Notes: generated from the letters alone by a model not told the origin. Numbered from the stretch's first letter, positions 20,575 to 30,212 are shown. The stretch is DNA of 64,000 nt from CAYXRS01 sp964636485 (GCA_964636485.1 CAZWSO010000001.1:1-64000), one strand, 5' to 3'. Program-made: numbers and translations.

Positions 20575-21313
20575 GGCGCGCTCGATCGATCGTGCGCAGC
20601 ACCTCGATCGCCATCGCCCGCAGAAGCTCGATTTCCCGCGCGTCGGGAGCGGCCCGGTATGCGAGCGATCGGGCGCTGCGCATGATGTGTTCCGGATACC
20701 GCGTCCTGAAAAAATCGAGTGTCGTAAGCGCACGCTCCGCATCGGTGAACAGGCGCTCGTACTGCTCCTGCGATGCGGGCGGCGCATGCTTGCGGGACGG
20801 CTCGACCTGTCGCGTCAGAACCTCGGCCTGAAGATGCAGCTCGTAACAGGCGATCAGCACCGCCTGGGCGAGGTTGAGAGACGCGTGCGCCGTAGTCGGT
20901 ATCGTGACGACGAGGTTAGCGCGATCCAGAGCGTCGTTGGGAAGGCCGCTGTCCTCCCGCCCAAACAACAGCGCCACCTGCCCCCGTGCGGCGAAGCCGA
21001 GCAGATCTTTTGCACCCTCTCGCGCGCTCACCACCTGGCGCTTTGCCGAGCGCCGGCGAGCCGTATAGCCGGCAACGCGCACACAGTCCGCGAGCGCGTC
21101 GTCCAGTGACTCGAAGTGGCAGATTCCCTGCACCAGATCCCTGGTTCCGTGCGCCACACGCTCGATCAACGACGAGTCGTACGGGGCCGCTTGCACCAAT
21201 CGAAGCCGGGAAACACCCATGTTCTTCATGGCGCGCACGGTGCCGGCGATATTCACCGGATCCTGCGGCTGGTAGAGGACCACGCACGCATTCAGAATGG
21301 ACCGCTCAGTCAT
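20561..21313 (-). CDS. TrmH/SpoU-family RNA 2'-O-methyltransferase, TrmJ-like
   Basis: The 250-residue SPOUT knot enzyme shows three motifs: motif 1 PVNIAGTVRAMKNMG, motif 2 ALLFGREDSGL and motif 3 IPTTAHASLNLAQAV. TrmJ methylates the ribose of tRNA position 32 using SAM. The C-terminal extension (about 165-250) is helical and may bind tRNA. The start at MTERSIL overlaps the heparinase stop by 8 bp, and its own end overlaps the aminotransferase start, so a housekeeping RNA gene is embedded in a catabolic operon. Confidence 0.88.
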   Translation of the reverse strand: MTERSILNACVVLYQPQDPVNIAGTVRAMKNMGVSRLRLVQAAPYDSSLIERVAHGTRDLVQGICHFESLDDALADCVRVAGYTARRRSAKRQVVSAREGAKDLLGFAARGQVALLFGREDSGLPNDALDRANLVVTIPTTAHASLNLAQAVLIACYELHLQAEVLTRQVEPSRKHAPPASQEQYERLFTDAERALTTLDFFRTRYPEHIMRSARSLAYRAAPDAREIELLRAMAIEVLRTIDRARHERS

Positions 21314-24053
21314 CGCCGAGTTTGAAGTGCAGGAAGCGTTCGGCAGGCTGTCGGTCACCGCGCAAGTAGACCCACTCCCCCCGTGCCCCACTCAGTACGA
21401 GCTGCCCCCGGCGGCGCCAGCGGCCCGGGCCGGCCTCGTTAATCAGCACATCGAGACCAAAGGAACCGCCGGGCGGCACGGACAGGATCTGGAGCGCGAG
21501 GTTCATTCGCATGGCGTAGCCATCTGGCCGCTCGCTCCAGGTCGCAATCGGATCAGGAACTGATCCGCGGCCCGATCGGCGCACCCTCACGGCGGGCGGC
21601 TCCTTCTCGGGGACGAGCAGCCAGGAAACGGGATCCCGAGCCCCGGCAGGGAGGAGATGGAGCTGCACGCCGTCGCCATGGATGTCCGGATGCTCGTTGT
21701 CGAGCTGCGGATCGTCACCATGCCCACGGAAGATGACGGGGTTCTTGAGTACCCCGACATCGATGACCAGCTCGCTGTCGGTAACGCGGATGTCCACGGT
21801 TGCGGTGGGCCGACCAGCGTCCTCCCACGTGTCTTCCGAACGCCGGTAGGACTCGACCGCCAGCACGCGATTAAATGGTTTGTCGCGGCGCAGCTGCACC
21901 GGTTCACTTTTCGCGCCATGCGCGCCCTGTGCATGAAACGCCGCTTCACCTCCCGAGTGGCGAACGCCGCGGAGCTCTACCCGCGACACACCGATAGCGC
22001 GCGGGCGTGTGACACTCCAGCCGGTGGGCCGGCGCTCGTGCACATCCGGTCGGCGATGTCCCCCCAGATGAATGACTATGCGCTCAACCGTCCCCTCCAA
22101 CTGTTTTAGCGAAGCACCCCACGTCCACACGGAGGCCAGGGCGCCCGCGACACTCCGGGCGCGCAACGCCAGCACGGCGCCGTCGCCGCTTCCTGGCGGC
22201 GGCGGACCCGGTGATCGCGCCCGCCACCAGATCGCTTCGGCGCCAGGTGGCAACAGTGGCAGGAGCGCCACCCTATGAGCGTGCTGCCACTCTCCTGACG
22301 CGAGCGCCACGGCGCCGCTAGAAACTTCGGCCACCTGAATGTCAGCGAGAAAAGGGAATCCATCCGATGGTTCCGCGCTGCCGGCGATCTCGCCCGCACG
22401 CCAGCCCAGCGGTGCGGCATCGTAGGGCACGTGAAATGGGAGATCGACCATCTGCCGATTCTCGGACTCCCACGAGAGCAAGTCGAGCACGTACTCGGCC
22501 GTCGTGACGACCGTTCGCCGGAACCGTACGTCCTCCACCGCTGGCGCGGCAAGCTCAGCTTCCGTCCACCCGAGTCGCTTGAAGACATCGAAGGCGCACA
22601 GCACGCCGGGTGCCCGTTGCTGCGAGCGACCATCGGCAAGCGGGGCATTGTGTGCGAGAGTACTGCGATACCAGAACAGCGACGGATCCACGTATGACCC
22701 GGTTCCCGGGTCGTCGAGCCATCGCTCCTCACCAAGCGCCAGCATCAAGCCAAGCCGGTCGGGGTGTCCGTGCCCACCTCCTGGCTCCCCGAACTCGAGG
22801 GCCACGTAGGCGCGCGGCTTCGGGCGCAGCACGACCAGTCCTTGCGCCTCCAGAAGGACGGACTCGGGCGGATGCGGCTTGAGTACCGGAAGCCGCTCGC
22901 GGGCATGCAGCAGCGACTTCCAGCCGAGATCGGCGCGCCTGAGGGCGGAGCCGGTCACATTTCGCTCCACCTCCGCCGTCGAGCGCCAGCGCTCCGGGTC
23001 CGTCCGCTCACCTCCATGCTCGTAAAGCTCCCACAGCCCACCGACGAGTCGTGGATCATAGCCGCGCGCCAATCCGAGCTCCAGCGACTCGGCAATGCGC
23101 CACTGTCGAAGCGATACCGCATACTGCGAATCGCGGCGCGATGGCATGGTCATGTCTGGCAGCGCCGTGAGAAGCGGTGTAACGAACCCCGCGGCAAATC
23201 GCGACATCAAGTTCTCGGGAAGTGGGATGCCGGCGACGTCGCACATCGTTACTCCGTACCAGAGCCCTCGATGCGCGAACAGATGATAGTTCTCTCCCTC
23301 GTACCAGGTGCCATCCGCGAGGAGCCCGTGCGCAAGATGGTGCAGCAATCCCGAGGGCCCGTGCACGCCAAGCTCGAGCAGATCCTCACGCGCCAGCAGC
23401 GAACCGGCAGCTATACAGGCTACCGCGTTCCACACTTGCCGATTCGAGGAACCCTCGTCGAACGAGGCAATGAGCTCGGCTGAAGGCTCGATCACTCGCT
23501 CGCGGACGCGATCGCCGAGCCGGCGATCCGCTGCTCGATGCATCTCCAGCAGATCGAGAGCTACACAAAGTTGTATAAGCCAGATTGACTCGAGGTACGT
23601 GCTGAAGAATGGACGGCTGGGACCGAGCACGTTGTCGCGGTTGGGCAGCTCGAGATACCGCCCCGCCGCGCCATCCAGAACCACGTGGGCGAAGGCGCCG
23701 TTGCGCGCTTCGTCCGTGAGCAGGTGCAGCGTCGCCGCGATCACGGCCCGTTCGGCGATCCAGAGCTGCTGACTCATTACCCACCAGAGATGGTGGCGCT
23801 CGCCGCACTGCACCTCGCCGCACACACTGCAGCGGTGCCTCTCGGGGCTCCACGGATCAAACTCGAGGAGCGCGCCATCTCGCGGGCAGCGGCCGCCCTC
23901 ACGAGAGAGCATCGCCTTTCGGGTCGGGAGCTCGGGCGGGCGGTCGAGCAGAGGCCGTAGCTCCTCGCCCAGCGAGCGAGCGAGCGGCGCCAGTGCATCG
24001 GCTGCAATGCGTCGCCGCTCCGGCAGGTGCGCCTCCAACAACAGCAGCGTCAT
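21306..24053 (-). CDS. Heparinase II/III-family polysaccharide lyase
   Basis: The 915-residue protein has several parts. A Cys cluster near residues 55-85 (RCPRDG...CSVCG) resembles a zinc ribbon. An alpha-helical toroid covers about 90-400. The heparinase II/III beta domain (about 400-650) includes EPGGGHGHPDRLGLML and STLAHNAPLADG. A C-terminal beta domain (about 730-910) looks CBM9/DOMON-like (GFGLDVLINEAGPGR type). Lyases of this family cleave uronic-acid polysaccharides. No signal peptide is evident, suggesting action inside the cell on imported oligosaccharides. ATGA overlaps the binding-protein stop. Confidence 0.82.
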   Translation of the reverse strand: MTLLLLEAHLPERRRIAADALAPLARSLGEELRPLLDRPPELPTRKAMLSREGGRCPRDGALLEFDPWSPERHRCSVCGEVQCGERHHLWWVMSQQLWIAERAVIAATLHLLTDEARNGAFAHVVLDGAAGRYLELPNRDNVLGPSRPFFSTYLESIWLIQLCVALDLLEMHRAADRRLGDRVRERVIEPSAELIASFDEGSSNRQVWNAVACIAAGSLLAREDLLELGVHGPSGLLHHLAHGLLADGTWYEGENYHLFAHRGLWYGVTMCDVAGIPLPENLMSRFAAGFVTPLLTALPDMTMPSRRDSQYAVSLRQWRIAESLELGLARGYDPRLVGGLWELYEHGGERTDPERWRSTAEVERNVTGSALRRADLGWKSLLHARERLPVLKPHPPESVLLEAQGLVVLRPKPRAYVALEFGEPGGGHGHPDRLGLMLALGEERWLDDPGTGSYVDPSLFWYRSTLAHNAPLADGRSQQRAPGVLCAFDVFKRLGWTEAELAAPAVEDVRFRRTVVTTAEYVLDLLSWESENRQMVDLPFHVPYDAAPLGWRAGEIAGSAEPSDGFPFLADIQVAEVSSGAVALASGEWQHAHRVALLPLLPPGAEAIWWRARSPGPPPPGSGDGAVLALRARSVAGALASVWTWGASLKQLEGTVERIVIHLGGHRRPDVHERRPTGWSVTRPRAIGVSRVELRGVRHSGGEAAFHAQGAHGAKSEPVQLRRDKPFNRVLAVESYRRSEDTWEDAGRPTATVDIRVTDSELVIDVGVLKNPVIFRGHGDDPQLDNEHPDIHGDGVQLHLLPAGARDPVSWLLVPEKEPPAVRVRRSGRGSVPDPIATWSERPDGYAMRMNLALQILSVPPGGSFGLDVLINEAGPGRWRRRGQLVLSGARGEWVYLRGDRQPAERFLHFKLGDD

Positions 24054-25645
24054 CTCGCCGCGGCCGCCGTCGTGTTCGGCTCGATTCGCGACCACCGGGC
24101 GATGGACACAAGCTCGCCACGCAGATCCATAACGACGCCGTCGAGGGATGCGGACAACCCCTGCACGCCACGCGCATGATAGATCCAGGCCGCCGGCACG
24201 GCAGTCTCTAGCTCGCGCTGAATCCGGTGCCAGAGCGGGCGGGCGCGGTCCTCGGGCGCACCGCGCGCGGCTGCGAACAGCGCGTCCAGCGTCGGCGTGT
24301 TGAAGCCTGCGTAGTCCAGGACGCCCCCCGCGAGCGCGGACTCATACATGGCGGCAACGTACGACAGCGAGAGGTCGCCAGGGATGCCCGTGTACAGGGC
24401 GTCCCAGGCGCGATCCGGCGACCGCGCCTCGACAAGAAAAGCCGCGAGCTCGCGCTGCCGGAGCTCCAGGCGAATGCCAATCCTCGCCAGGTCTGCCTGC
24501 AGGAGCTGTTCGACCGCAGCGTCAGCGCCACCGACGGTCAGCATCTCGATCACGAACCGGCGTCCGTCGCGGGCGCGCCACCCCGAAGCGTCCCGACGCC
24601 AACCGGCGGAATCGAGCAACGACTCCGCGATGCCCCCTCCGTTCGGTAGGGTGGCTGGCAGTGCGAATGGGTGCGCTGGAGGCACGGGTCCGGTTGCGGG
24701 AATGCCAAAGCCGGCGAGCGCCGCATCTACAATACGCTCACGATTGATGCTCATCGAGATCGCCCGTCGCACGTTCGCATCGTCGAGTGGTGGGCGCCGG
24801 ATATTGAAGATGACGGCAGTAGAGAAGAGCACAGGGTAGTCCAGCACGCGGAGCATCGGGTCCCGCTCAACCATGTGCGCCATGGTCGGTGCGATTCCCG
24901 CCACATCGAGTGAGCCCGAAACCAGCCCAGCAAACTTCGTGGTGGCTTCGTCGACTACAGCGACCACCAGCCGCTGGAGACGTGGCGGACCCCCCAGCTC
25001 TGCGGGGAACGTGCTGTCGCGCTCGAAAATCCAGCGCTGGCCTGGAGTTCGGCCTACGAAGCGGAACGGGCCGTTTCCCACCGGAGCCCTGCCGAACTCG
25101 GCCTGACGCATGCGATCACGAGGCACGGTTGCGAGGAGATGCGCCGGCGCGAGCGGCAACTCGCACAACACCAGCGGAAACGTGCGCTGCGGCCGGGTAA
25201 ACCGGACAGCTACCATGTGGTCATCGAGCGCACTTACACTGTGGATGTCGGCGAGGTCCGCATATCGCGGGAAGCCGGTGGCAGGATCGCGTGCGGCGTC
25301 CAGGGTAAAGACCACATCGTGCGCTGTGGTGGCCACCCCATCGTGCCATCGAAGCCCGCGCGCCATGTGGAGTGTGAGCTCGGTTCGGTCGTCGGACCAT
25401 GACCAGCTTCGCGCCGCGTATGGCACGGGCTCGAGAGCCGCGTCGTAGCGCACGAGTGTGACCAGAAGGACGTGGCGCTGCACCTGGCGGGCCAGAGGGT
25501 GGATCGTGACGAGCGGATTGGCGGATTCGAGGTCCGCGCCGGATGCATACACCACCGTATCCGGTGATCGCACGGGCCCGCCGCAGGACAGTATGCCGAG
25601 AGCAACAACGCCGCACACCGTTGACGCGGTCGCGACAGGTCGCAT
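24050..25645 (-). CDS. ABC transporter substrate-binding lipoprotein (SBP family 5)
   Basis: About 531 residues. The lipoprotein signal is MRPVATASTVCGVVALGILSC. SBP_bac_5 features follow: NPLVTIHPLARQVQRHVLLVTLVRYD, WSWSDDRTELTLHMARGLRWHDG, TAHDVVFTL and INRERIVDAAL. Family 5 proteins bind oligopeptides or oligosaccharides outside the membrane. Two ATGs are adjacent; the second, just before the signal, is chosen. The divergent permease gene starts only 9 bp away, so this promoter must lie within permease coding sequence. The binding protein and permeases probably form one importer. Confidence 0.88.
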   Translation of the reverse strand: MRPVATASTVCGVVALGILSCGGPVRSPDTVVYASGADLESANPLVTIHPLARQVQRHVLLVTLVRYDAALEPVPYAARSWSWSDDRTELTLHMARGLRWHDGVATTAHDVVFTLDAARDPATGFPRYADLADIHSVSALDDHMVAVRFTRPQRTFPLVLCELPLAPAHLLATVPRDRMRQAEFGRAPVGNGPFRFVGRTPGQRWIFERDSTFPAELGGPPRLQRLVVAVVDEATTKFAGLVSGSLDVAGIAPTMAHMVERDPMLRVLDYPVLFSTAVIFNIRRPPLDDANVRRAISMSINRERIVDAALAGFGIPATGPVPPAHPFALPATLPNGGGIAESLLDSAGWRRDASGWRARDGRRFVIEMLTVGGADAAVEQLLQADLARIGIRLELRQRELAAFLVEARSPDRAWDALYTGIPGDLSLSYVAAMYESALAGGVLDYAGFNTPTLDALFAAARGAPEDRARPLWHRIQRELETAVPAAWIYHARGVQGLSASLDGVVMDLRGELVSIARWSRIEPNTTAAAAR

Positions 25646-25654
25646 CATCAGGCG

Positions 25655-26635
25655 ATGCAATTCGGCGTGCGGCGGCTCATTGAAGCCATGGCCCTGCTCT
25701 GGGTAGTCCTCACGATCACCTTTGTACTCCTCAGGGTGGCGCCGGGCGACCCATCCGCTTTCCTGATCCCGCCCGGTGCGGCCGCCGAGGATGTCGCCCG
25801 GCTTCGCGCAGAGCTCGGACTGGACAGGTCTCTTCCGGAGCAATATGCACGGTGGGCGGGGGGGATGCTCAAGGGCGATCTGGGTGAGAGCTTCTCACAT
25901 CGCCGGCCGGTAACGGCTGTGCTGCGCGACGCAATTCCATACTCGCTCGGGCTGGGCCTGGTCTCCCTCGGACTGAGCTTCCTGATCGGGATCGCGGTAG
26001 GGATCGTGCAGGCGGCGCGCCGCGGCACCGTGCTCGACACGAGTTTGACGGTTGCCGCCACGGCTGCCTACGCGGCGCCGAGCTACTGGCTTGCGCTGGC
26101 GCTCGTGGCCGTGTTCACGTACGGCGCGACCATCTGGGGCTTCCCGGAGGCGCTGCGGCTGCCCGCATTCGGTGTGCGCGATGCGGCCGGCGAGGCAACC
26201 GGCATAGCAGCGGCGGTGGACGTTCTACGGCACGCCATCCTGCCAGTGGTGACACTCACGGTTGTGGGCGCCGCAGGAATCGCGCGATACGCGCGAACGA
26301 TCATTGCGGACGTGGTGAGCGCACCATTCGTTCGGACCGCGAGGGCGAAAGGGCTCCGCGAGGGGACCGTCCATGCCCGACACGTTCTGCCGAATGCAGC
26401 CGCACCCATTGTCGTACTCTTCGCCCTGGCGCTTCCCGGTGTGCTCGCCGGTGCCGTGTTCGTGGAGACAGTATTCGCGTGGCCGGGCATGGGACGGGCG
26501 ATCGTGGATGCCATCGCAGCCCGAGACTATCCCGTGGTCATGGGAGCCACGGCAATGTTTGGCGCGGCAGTGATTTTCTCGAATCTGGCGGCCGATCTCG
26601 CGCTGCCATGCCTTGATCCGAGGCGACGCGAGTGA
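25655..26635 (+). CDS. ABC transporter permease, DppB/OppB type
   Basis: The 326-residue membrane protein starts MQFGVRRLIEAMALL; the RRLIE start and TFVLLRVAPGDP are standard for OppB-type permeases. About six helices are visible. The EAA loop with RTARAKGLREGTVHARHVLPNA (about 228-250) contacts the ATPase. It is one of two channel subunits for the importer whose binding protein is divergently encoded. Ribosome site AGGCG is weak. It ends overlapping the next permease. Confidence 0.92.
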   Translation: MQFGVRRLIEAMALLWVVLTITFVLLRVAPGDPSAFLIPPGAAAEDVARLRAELGLDRSLPEQYARWAGGMLKGDLGESFSHRRPVTAVLRDAIPYSLGLGLVSLGLSFLIGIAVGIVQAARRGTVLDTSLTVAATAAYAAPSYWLALALVAVFTYGATIWGFPEALRLPAFGVRDAAGEATGIAAAVDVLRHAILPVVTLTVVGAAGIARYARTIIADVVSAPFVRTARAKGLREGTVHARHVLPNAAAPIVVLFALALPGVLAGAVFVETVFAWPGMGRAIVDAIAARDYPVVMGATAMFGAAVIFSNLAADLALPCLDPRRRE

Positions 26636-27495
26636 TGCCATCCTGGCTGCGCGGGTGGCGTACCCGCTTCGCAGTGGCCGTGCTGGCAGCGCTCGTTATG
26701 GGCGCGCTGATCATTCCGCCGCTTGCGCCGGTGGATCCAACGGAGATTGGCGACGTCATTGGCACACGCTATCTGTCTCCTGGTGCGCGCTCGACAGAAG
26801 GGCACCTGCACCTGCTCGGTACCGATCGCTTTGGTCGAGACATCTTTGCGCGGATGATGCTTGCGGCGCGTGTCTCGCTTGCAGTGGGGGTGGCCGGATC
26901 GCTCCTGGCTGGACTGGTTGGGATCGGCATCGGCGCCATGGCAGCGTGGCTCGGCGGAGTCGTGGACCGCGTGGCCATGTGGTCGAGCGACGCGCTGCTG
27001 GCCGTACCGCGCCTCGTGCTGCTGCTAGTCGCCGCAGCGCTTTGGCAGCCGGGGCTGCGAATGGTCGTGATTGTGCTCATCGTCACGGGATGGATGGCAG
27101 TGGCGCGACTCGTTCGCGCCGAGCTGCTTGGCGTGCGGCGCCGGGACTTCATCGAGGCTGCGTCCGCCCTCGGTGCCTCGCGACTTCGCATTCTGTGGCG
27201 GCATGCCCTTCCCAACACCCTCGGGCCGGCGATTGTGGCGATCACCCTCGGCGTCGGCAGCGCGATACTGTTGGAGAGCGGGCTGTCGTTCCTCGGACTG
27301 GGCATACAGCCACCGCGTCCCAGTTGGGGCAATATGATCGCCGAGGGGCGCGAGGCAATCGTTATCGCTCCATGGGTCGCCCTGGCGCCCGGTCTCGCTC
27401 TCATTCTCACAGTGCTCGCCTGCACGATGCTTGGCGATGACCTTCGCGACAGACTTGCGGGGGAGGACATGATGGATCTGCGGGAACGCTCTTGA
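26632..27495 (+). CDS. ABC transporter permease, DppC/OppC type
   Basis: The 287-residue membrane protein starts at overlapping GTG/ATG codons on the stop of the first permease. OppC landmarks include HLLGTDRFGRDIFARMMLAARVSL and the EAA loop with ALGASRLRILWRHALPNT. It ends LRDRLAGEDMMDLRERS. It forms the pore with the DppB-type subunit. The usual DppD/DppF ATPase genes do not follow; the mannosidase gene begins its 3' end 9 bp away on the other strand. Confidence 0.92.
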   Translation: MMPSWLRGWRTRFAVAVLAALVMGALIIPPLAPVDPTEIGDVIGTRYLSPGARSTEGHLHLLGTDRFGRDIFARMMLAARVSLAVGVAGSLLAGLVGIGIGAMAAWLGGVVDRVAMWSSDALLAVPRLVLLLVAAALWQPGLRMVVIVLIVTGWMAVARLVRAELLGVRRRDFIEAASALGASRLRILWRHALPNTLGPAIVAITLGVGSAILLESGLSFLGLGIQPPRPSWGNMIAEGREAIVIAPWVALAPGLALILTVLACTMLGDDLRDRLAGEDMMDLRERS

Positions 27496-27503
27496 TCGCC
27501 CGA

Positions 27504-30212
27504 TCAAAAGTCCGCCGGCGCAGGGGTAACGACGATCGTCACCGTGGCGCGTGGCGGCGCCTCGAACGCGATCACACCGTTCATGGAATTGATTGGAGCT
27601 TCGATCGTCTCATCCAAACGGGCGAGCCACGCCTCGCCCACACCACCAGCCAGGCGCCAGCGTCCGGCAGTAGTGTGATCGAGGAGGTTGACGCAGCGCA
27701 GGACGAGTCCCTCACCTCCCTCTCGCTCCTTGCAGCATGAGAAGGCCAGACCATCACCTTCCAGCTCCACTCCAGACACATCGGGATAGTGCTCGAGAGC
27801 GGAGCGCAGCGTTGCGCCAGTAAGTGGAAGAAGGAAGTCCTCAGCGGCGTTTTCGACGTCCATCGCCCTGGACGATGACAGGCCGCTCGATATCACCACA
27901 CCGAGGCGAGCGGCGAACGGCCCCAGCTCCTGCGCCTGCGGTGTCGGCATCGGCCACCCCGCGTGCCCAGGGCGCTCGGGGAGCTCCTCGCGCGACAACT
28001 CGCCTACGGCTCGTAGGAGCGTTACGGCTACGTCCCCGGTCGGCGTCGCCTCATACTCGGCAAGACCATCTGAAAGCACAGTAACGCTGTCTCCGCCGTG
28101 CTCGATGGTAACGTGACGCGCCAAGGGGGCGGTTGCCACCGGATGCTCCTCGGGGGCCGGCGGCGGAGCGTGGCGACTTCTCCTGACCGTAGTGAATGCA
28201 CCATCCGCCCACGCGTCATCTCCCCGGAGCGCGGTAGCGCATACCAGGCGCAGCCGGTGATCGCGCGCTGTGTTCACGCCGCTAATGTGCAGCCGCACGA
28301 AACTCTCGCCCGCATGCAACGTGGCGCTTACATCGATTCTCAGTACGACCTTTTTGCCTGAGCGGCCGCTGCGGCTCGAAGTGGCTGGCAGTGCCAGCTC
28401 GTAGTGGGCGCTAATCGTGCCGCGCAGCGGACCTCTCGCGAGCACCTCGGCCCTGGCGCACGTGGCGGCATGGACAGGGTCGCCGACACCAGAATAGGTG
28501 TAGAGATCGCCAGCGTCACCAGTATCCTCGAATGAAACGGTGACCGCCGGCCCCACACCGTCGGCGCGCCGCAGCAGGAGAACTCCCTGCTGCATCTCGA
28601 CGCGCATCAACCCGTTCCTGACCCACCCCTCGCCAGCCGTTACCGGCGCGACGTCGGGGGGGAGTGATGCGGGCGCCCGGATGTCCTCGCTTTCCGAGTG
28701 CGCCTCCCCCCCCCAATCCAGCGGCAGCACAGCGATGCCGTACCCCGGCAATTCGCCCATCCACACCGCAACCCGAATCACCTCGACCAGATCGGCGTCC
28801 GGGTAGTGTTGAAGCGAGTCTGTCCGGTCGTGCTTCATCAGCCGCCGGATCATCTGAATGCGGACCTCGCCGGTCGCGAGCGATGCGGTTCCCTGCTCGC
28901 TCACGCCACGCGGTTCTTTGTCAGACTCCGGCCCAACGGGCGCGTGACGCACGAAACGCAGCAGATCCAGCTCGGCCACGCCGCGCCGACGCCGTGCAAC
29001 GCGATTCCGCACGAGAACTACCGACCGCCAGGCGGACCCCTGCTCTCGTGCCCGCTCGCGATCATGCCCAACGAGATCGAGCAGCGCATCGTCTCGAATC
29101 CCGCGTGCCTGCGCGAGCACGTCCTCCAGCCGCGCAGCCATGGCGCGTGCGACCTCATCGCTGGAGCAGCCACAGAGCGTGTCGTGCGGATGGCACTCGA
29201 GAAGCCGCCGCCAGGCGAGCCGCGGCAATACCTCTCGTGGCGAGCGCTGCCTGAAAGCGGCGAGGGCATTCCATGGCTCCGCATCACGAAGCAGCGACCG
29301 TTCGGCAATCGCATTTGCGCGCTTCAGTCGTGCCCGCACAGCAAGTGTACCCTGCAGGGTCCAGGTATAACCAGTCGAGTCGCGAAGCTCTCCGGTAATT
29401 ATTGGCGCGCCTCCCCTCTCGGCGGCGCTCAGCGCGGCGGTGAATGACCGCAGCGAGCTGGGACGCACTACGTGGTGCTGTTCAAGCCTCGATAACTGCC
29501 GTAGTGCCTCCGCCAGTCCATGCTGACGAGCGTGGTGGTCTGCACCGTTGGGCAGCAGCACGACGCTCGTGCGGGCGCGCCCCACGAGGGTGCCACGCTT
29601 GTCCTCCCACCAGCGCGCCAGGTCGCTGGCAGAGCGAGGTATTGCCGAGCCGAACTCGTAGCCGGACGGAGGCAGGTGATAGACCAGCGTGCTGGAACCG
29701 TCGGGCGCGCGCCACCAAAAGGTGTCTCCCTCAGGCCAGCGAAGCCCTCCGAGCCCGCGCCAGACGATGCACAGTTGCAGACCGAATCCGGCAGCCAGCA
29801 TCGGCAACGCAGCCGGGTGGCCGAATGCGTCGGGGGAGTAGAGCACTGGAGGTGGGACCGCTCCGAGCTCGCGCAAAGTCCGCGTACCAGCGAGCAGATT
29901 TCGGACGAGCGACTCCCCTGACGGAATCAGCTCATCGGCAAGCACGTACCAGGGGCCGGCTTCCAGAGTGCCAGATGCGAGCAGACTCGCGAGTCGCTCC
30001 CGCCGCTCCGGTCGGGCCTCCAGATAATCATGCAGCAGTATCGCCTGGCCATCCAGAAGAAAACGTGCATCCGTGTCGGCGACGAGCTTATCAAGCAGAT
30101 CGTCGACAACCTGCACGAGGCGTTGACGAAAACGCCCCACCGGTTCGTACCACTCCCGATCCCAGTGCGTATGTGAAACGACGTGAATCTCGAGACAATC
30201 CGATCCGGACAT
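27504..30212 (-). CDS. Glycoside hydrolase family 38 alpha-mannosidase
   Basis: The 902-residue enzyme has the GH38 catalytic domain at the front. VVSHTHWDREWYEP carries zinc His and Asp, and the nucleophile Asp lies in YSPDAFGHPAAL. A middle helical domain with ECHPHDTLCGCSSDE supplies the last zinc His. A long C-terminal beta domain covers about 400-900. It removes terminal alpha-mannose units with retention. No signal peptide is seen, so it is probably cytoplasmic. It is convergent with the permease genes and part of the glycan locus. Confidence 0.9.
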   Translation of the reverse strand: MSGSDCLEIHVVSHTHWDREWYEPVGRFRQRLVQVVDDLLDKLVADTDARFLLDGQAILLHDYLEARPERRERLASLLASGTLEAGPWYVLADELIPSGESLVRNLLAGTRTLRELGAVPPPVLYSPDAFGHPAALPMLAAGFGLQLCIVWRGLGGLRWPEGDTFWWRAPDGSSTLVYHLPPSGYEFGSAIPRSASDLARWWEDKRGTLVGRARTSVVLLPNGADHHARQHGLAEALRQLSRLEQHHVVRPSSLRSFTAALSAAERGGAPIITGELRDSTGYTWTLQGTLAVRARLKRANAIAERSLLRDAEPWNALAAFRQRSPREVLPRLAWRRLLECHPHDTLCGCSSDEVARAMAARLEDVLAQARGIRDDALLDLVGHDRERAREQGSAWRSVVLVRNRVARRRRGVAELDLLRFVRHAPVGPESDKEPRGVSEQGTASLATGEVRIQMIRRLMKHDRTDSLQHYPDADLVEVIRVAVWMGELPGYGIAVLPLDWGGEAHSESEDIRAPASLPPDVAPVTAGEGWVRNGLMRVEMQQGVLLLRRADGVGPAVTVSFEDTGDAGDLYTYSGVGDPVHAATCARAEVLARGPLRGTISAHYELALPATSSRSGRSGKKVVLRIDVSATLHAGESFVRLHISGVNTARDHRLRLVCATALRGDDAWADGAFTTVRRSRHAPPPAPEEHPVATAPLARHVTIEHGGDSVTVLSDGLAEYEATPTGDVAVTLLRAVGELSREELPERPGHAGWPMPTPQAQELGPFAARLGVVISSGLSSSRAMDVENAAEDFLLPLTGATLRSALEHYPDVSGVELEGDGLAFSCCKEREGGEGLVLRCVNLLDHTTAGRWRLAGGVGEAWLARLDETIEAPINSMNGVIAFEAPPRATVTIVVTPAPADF

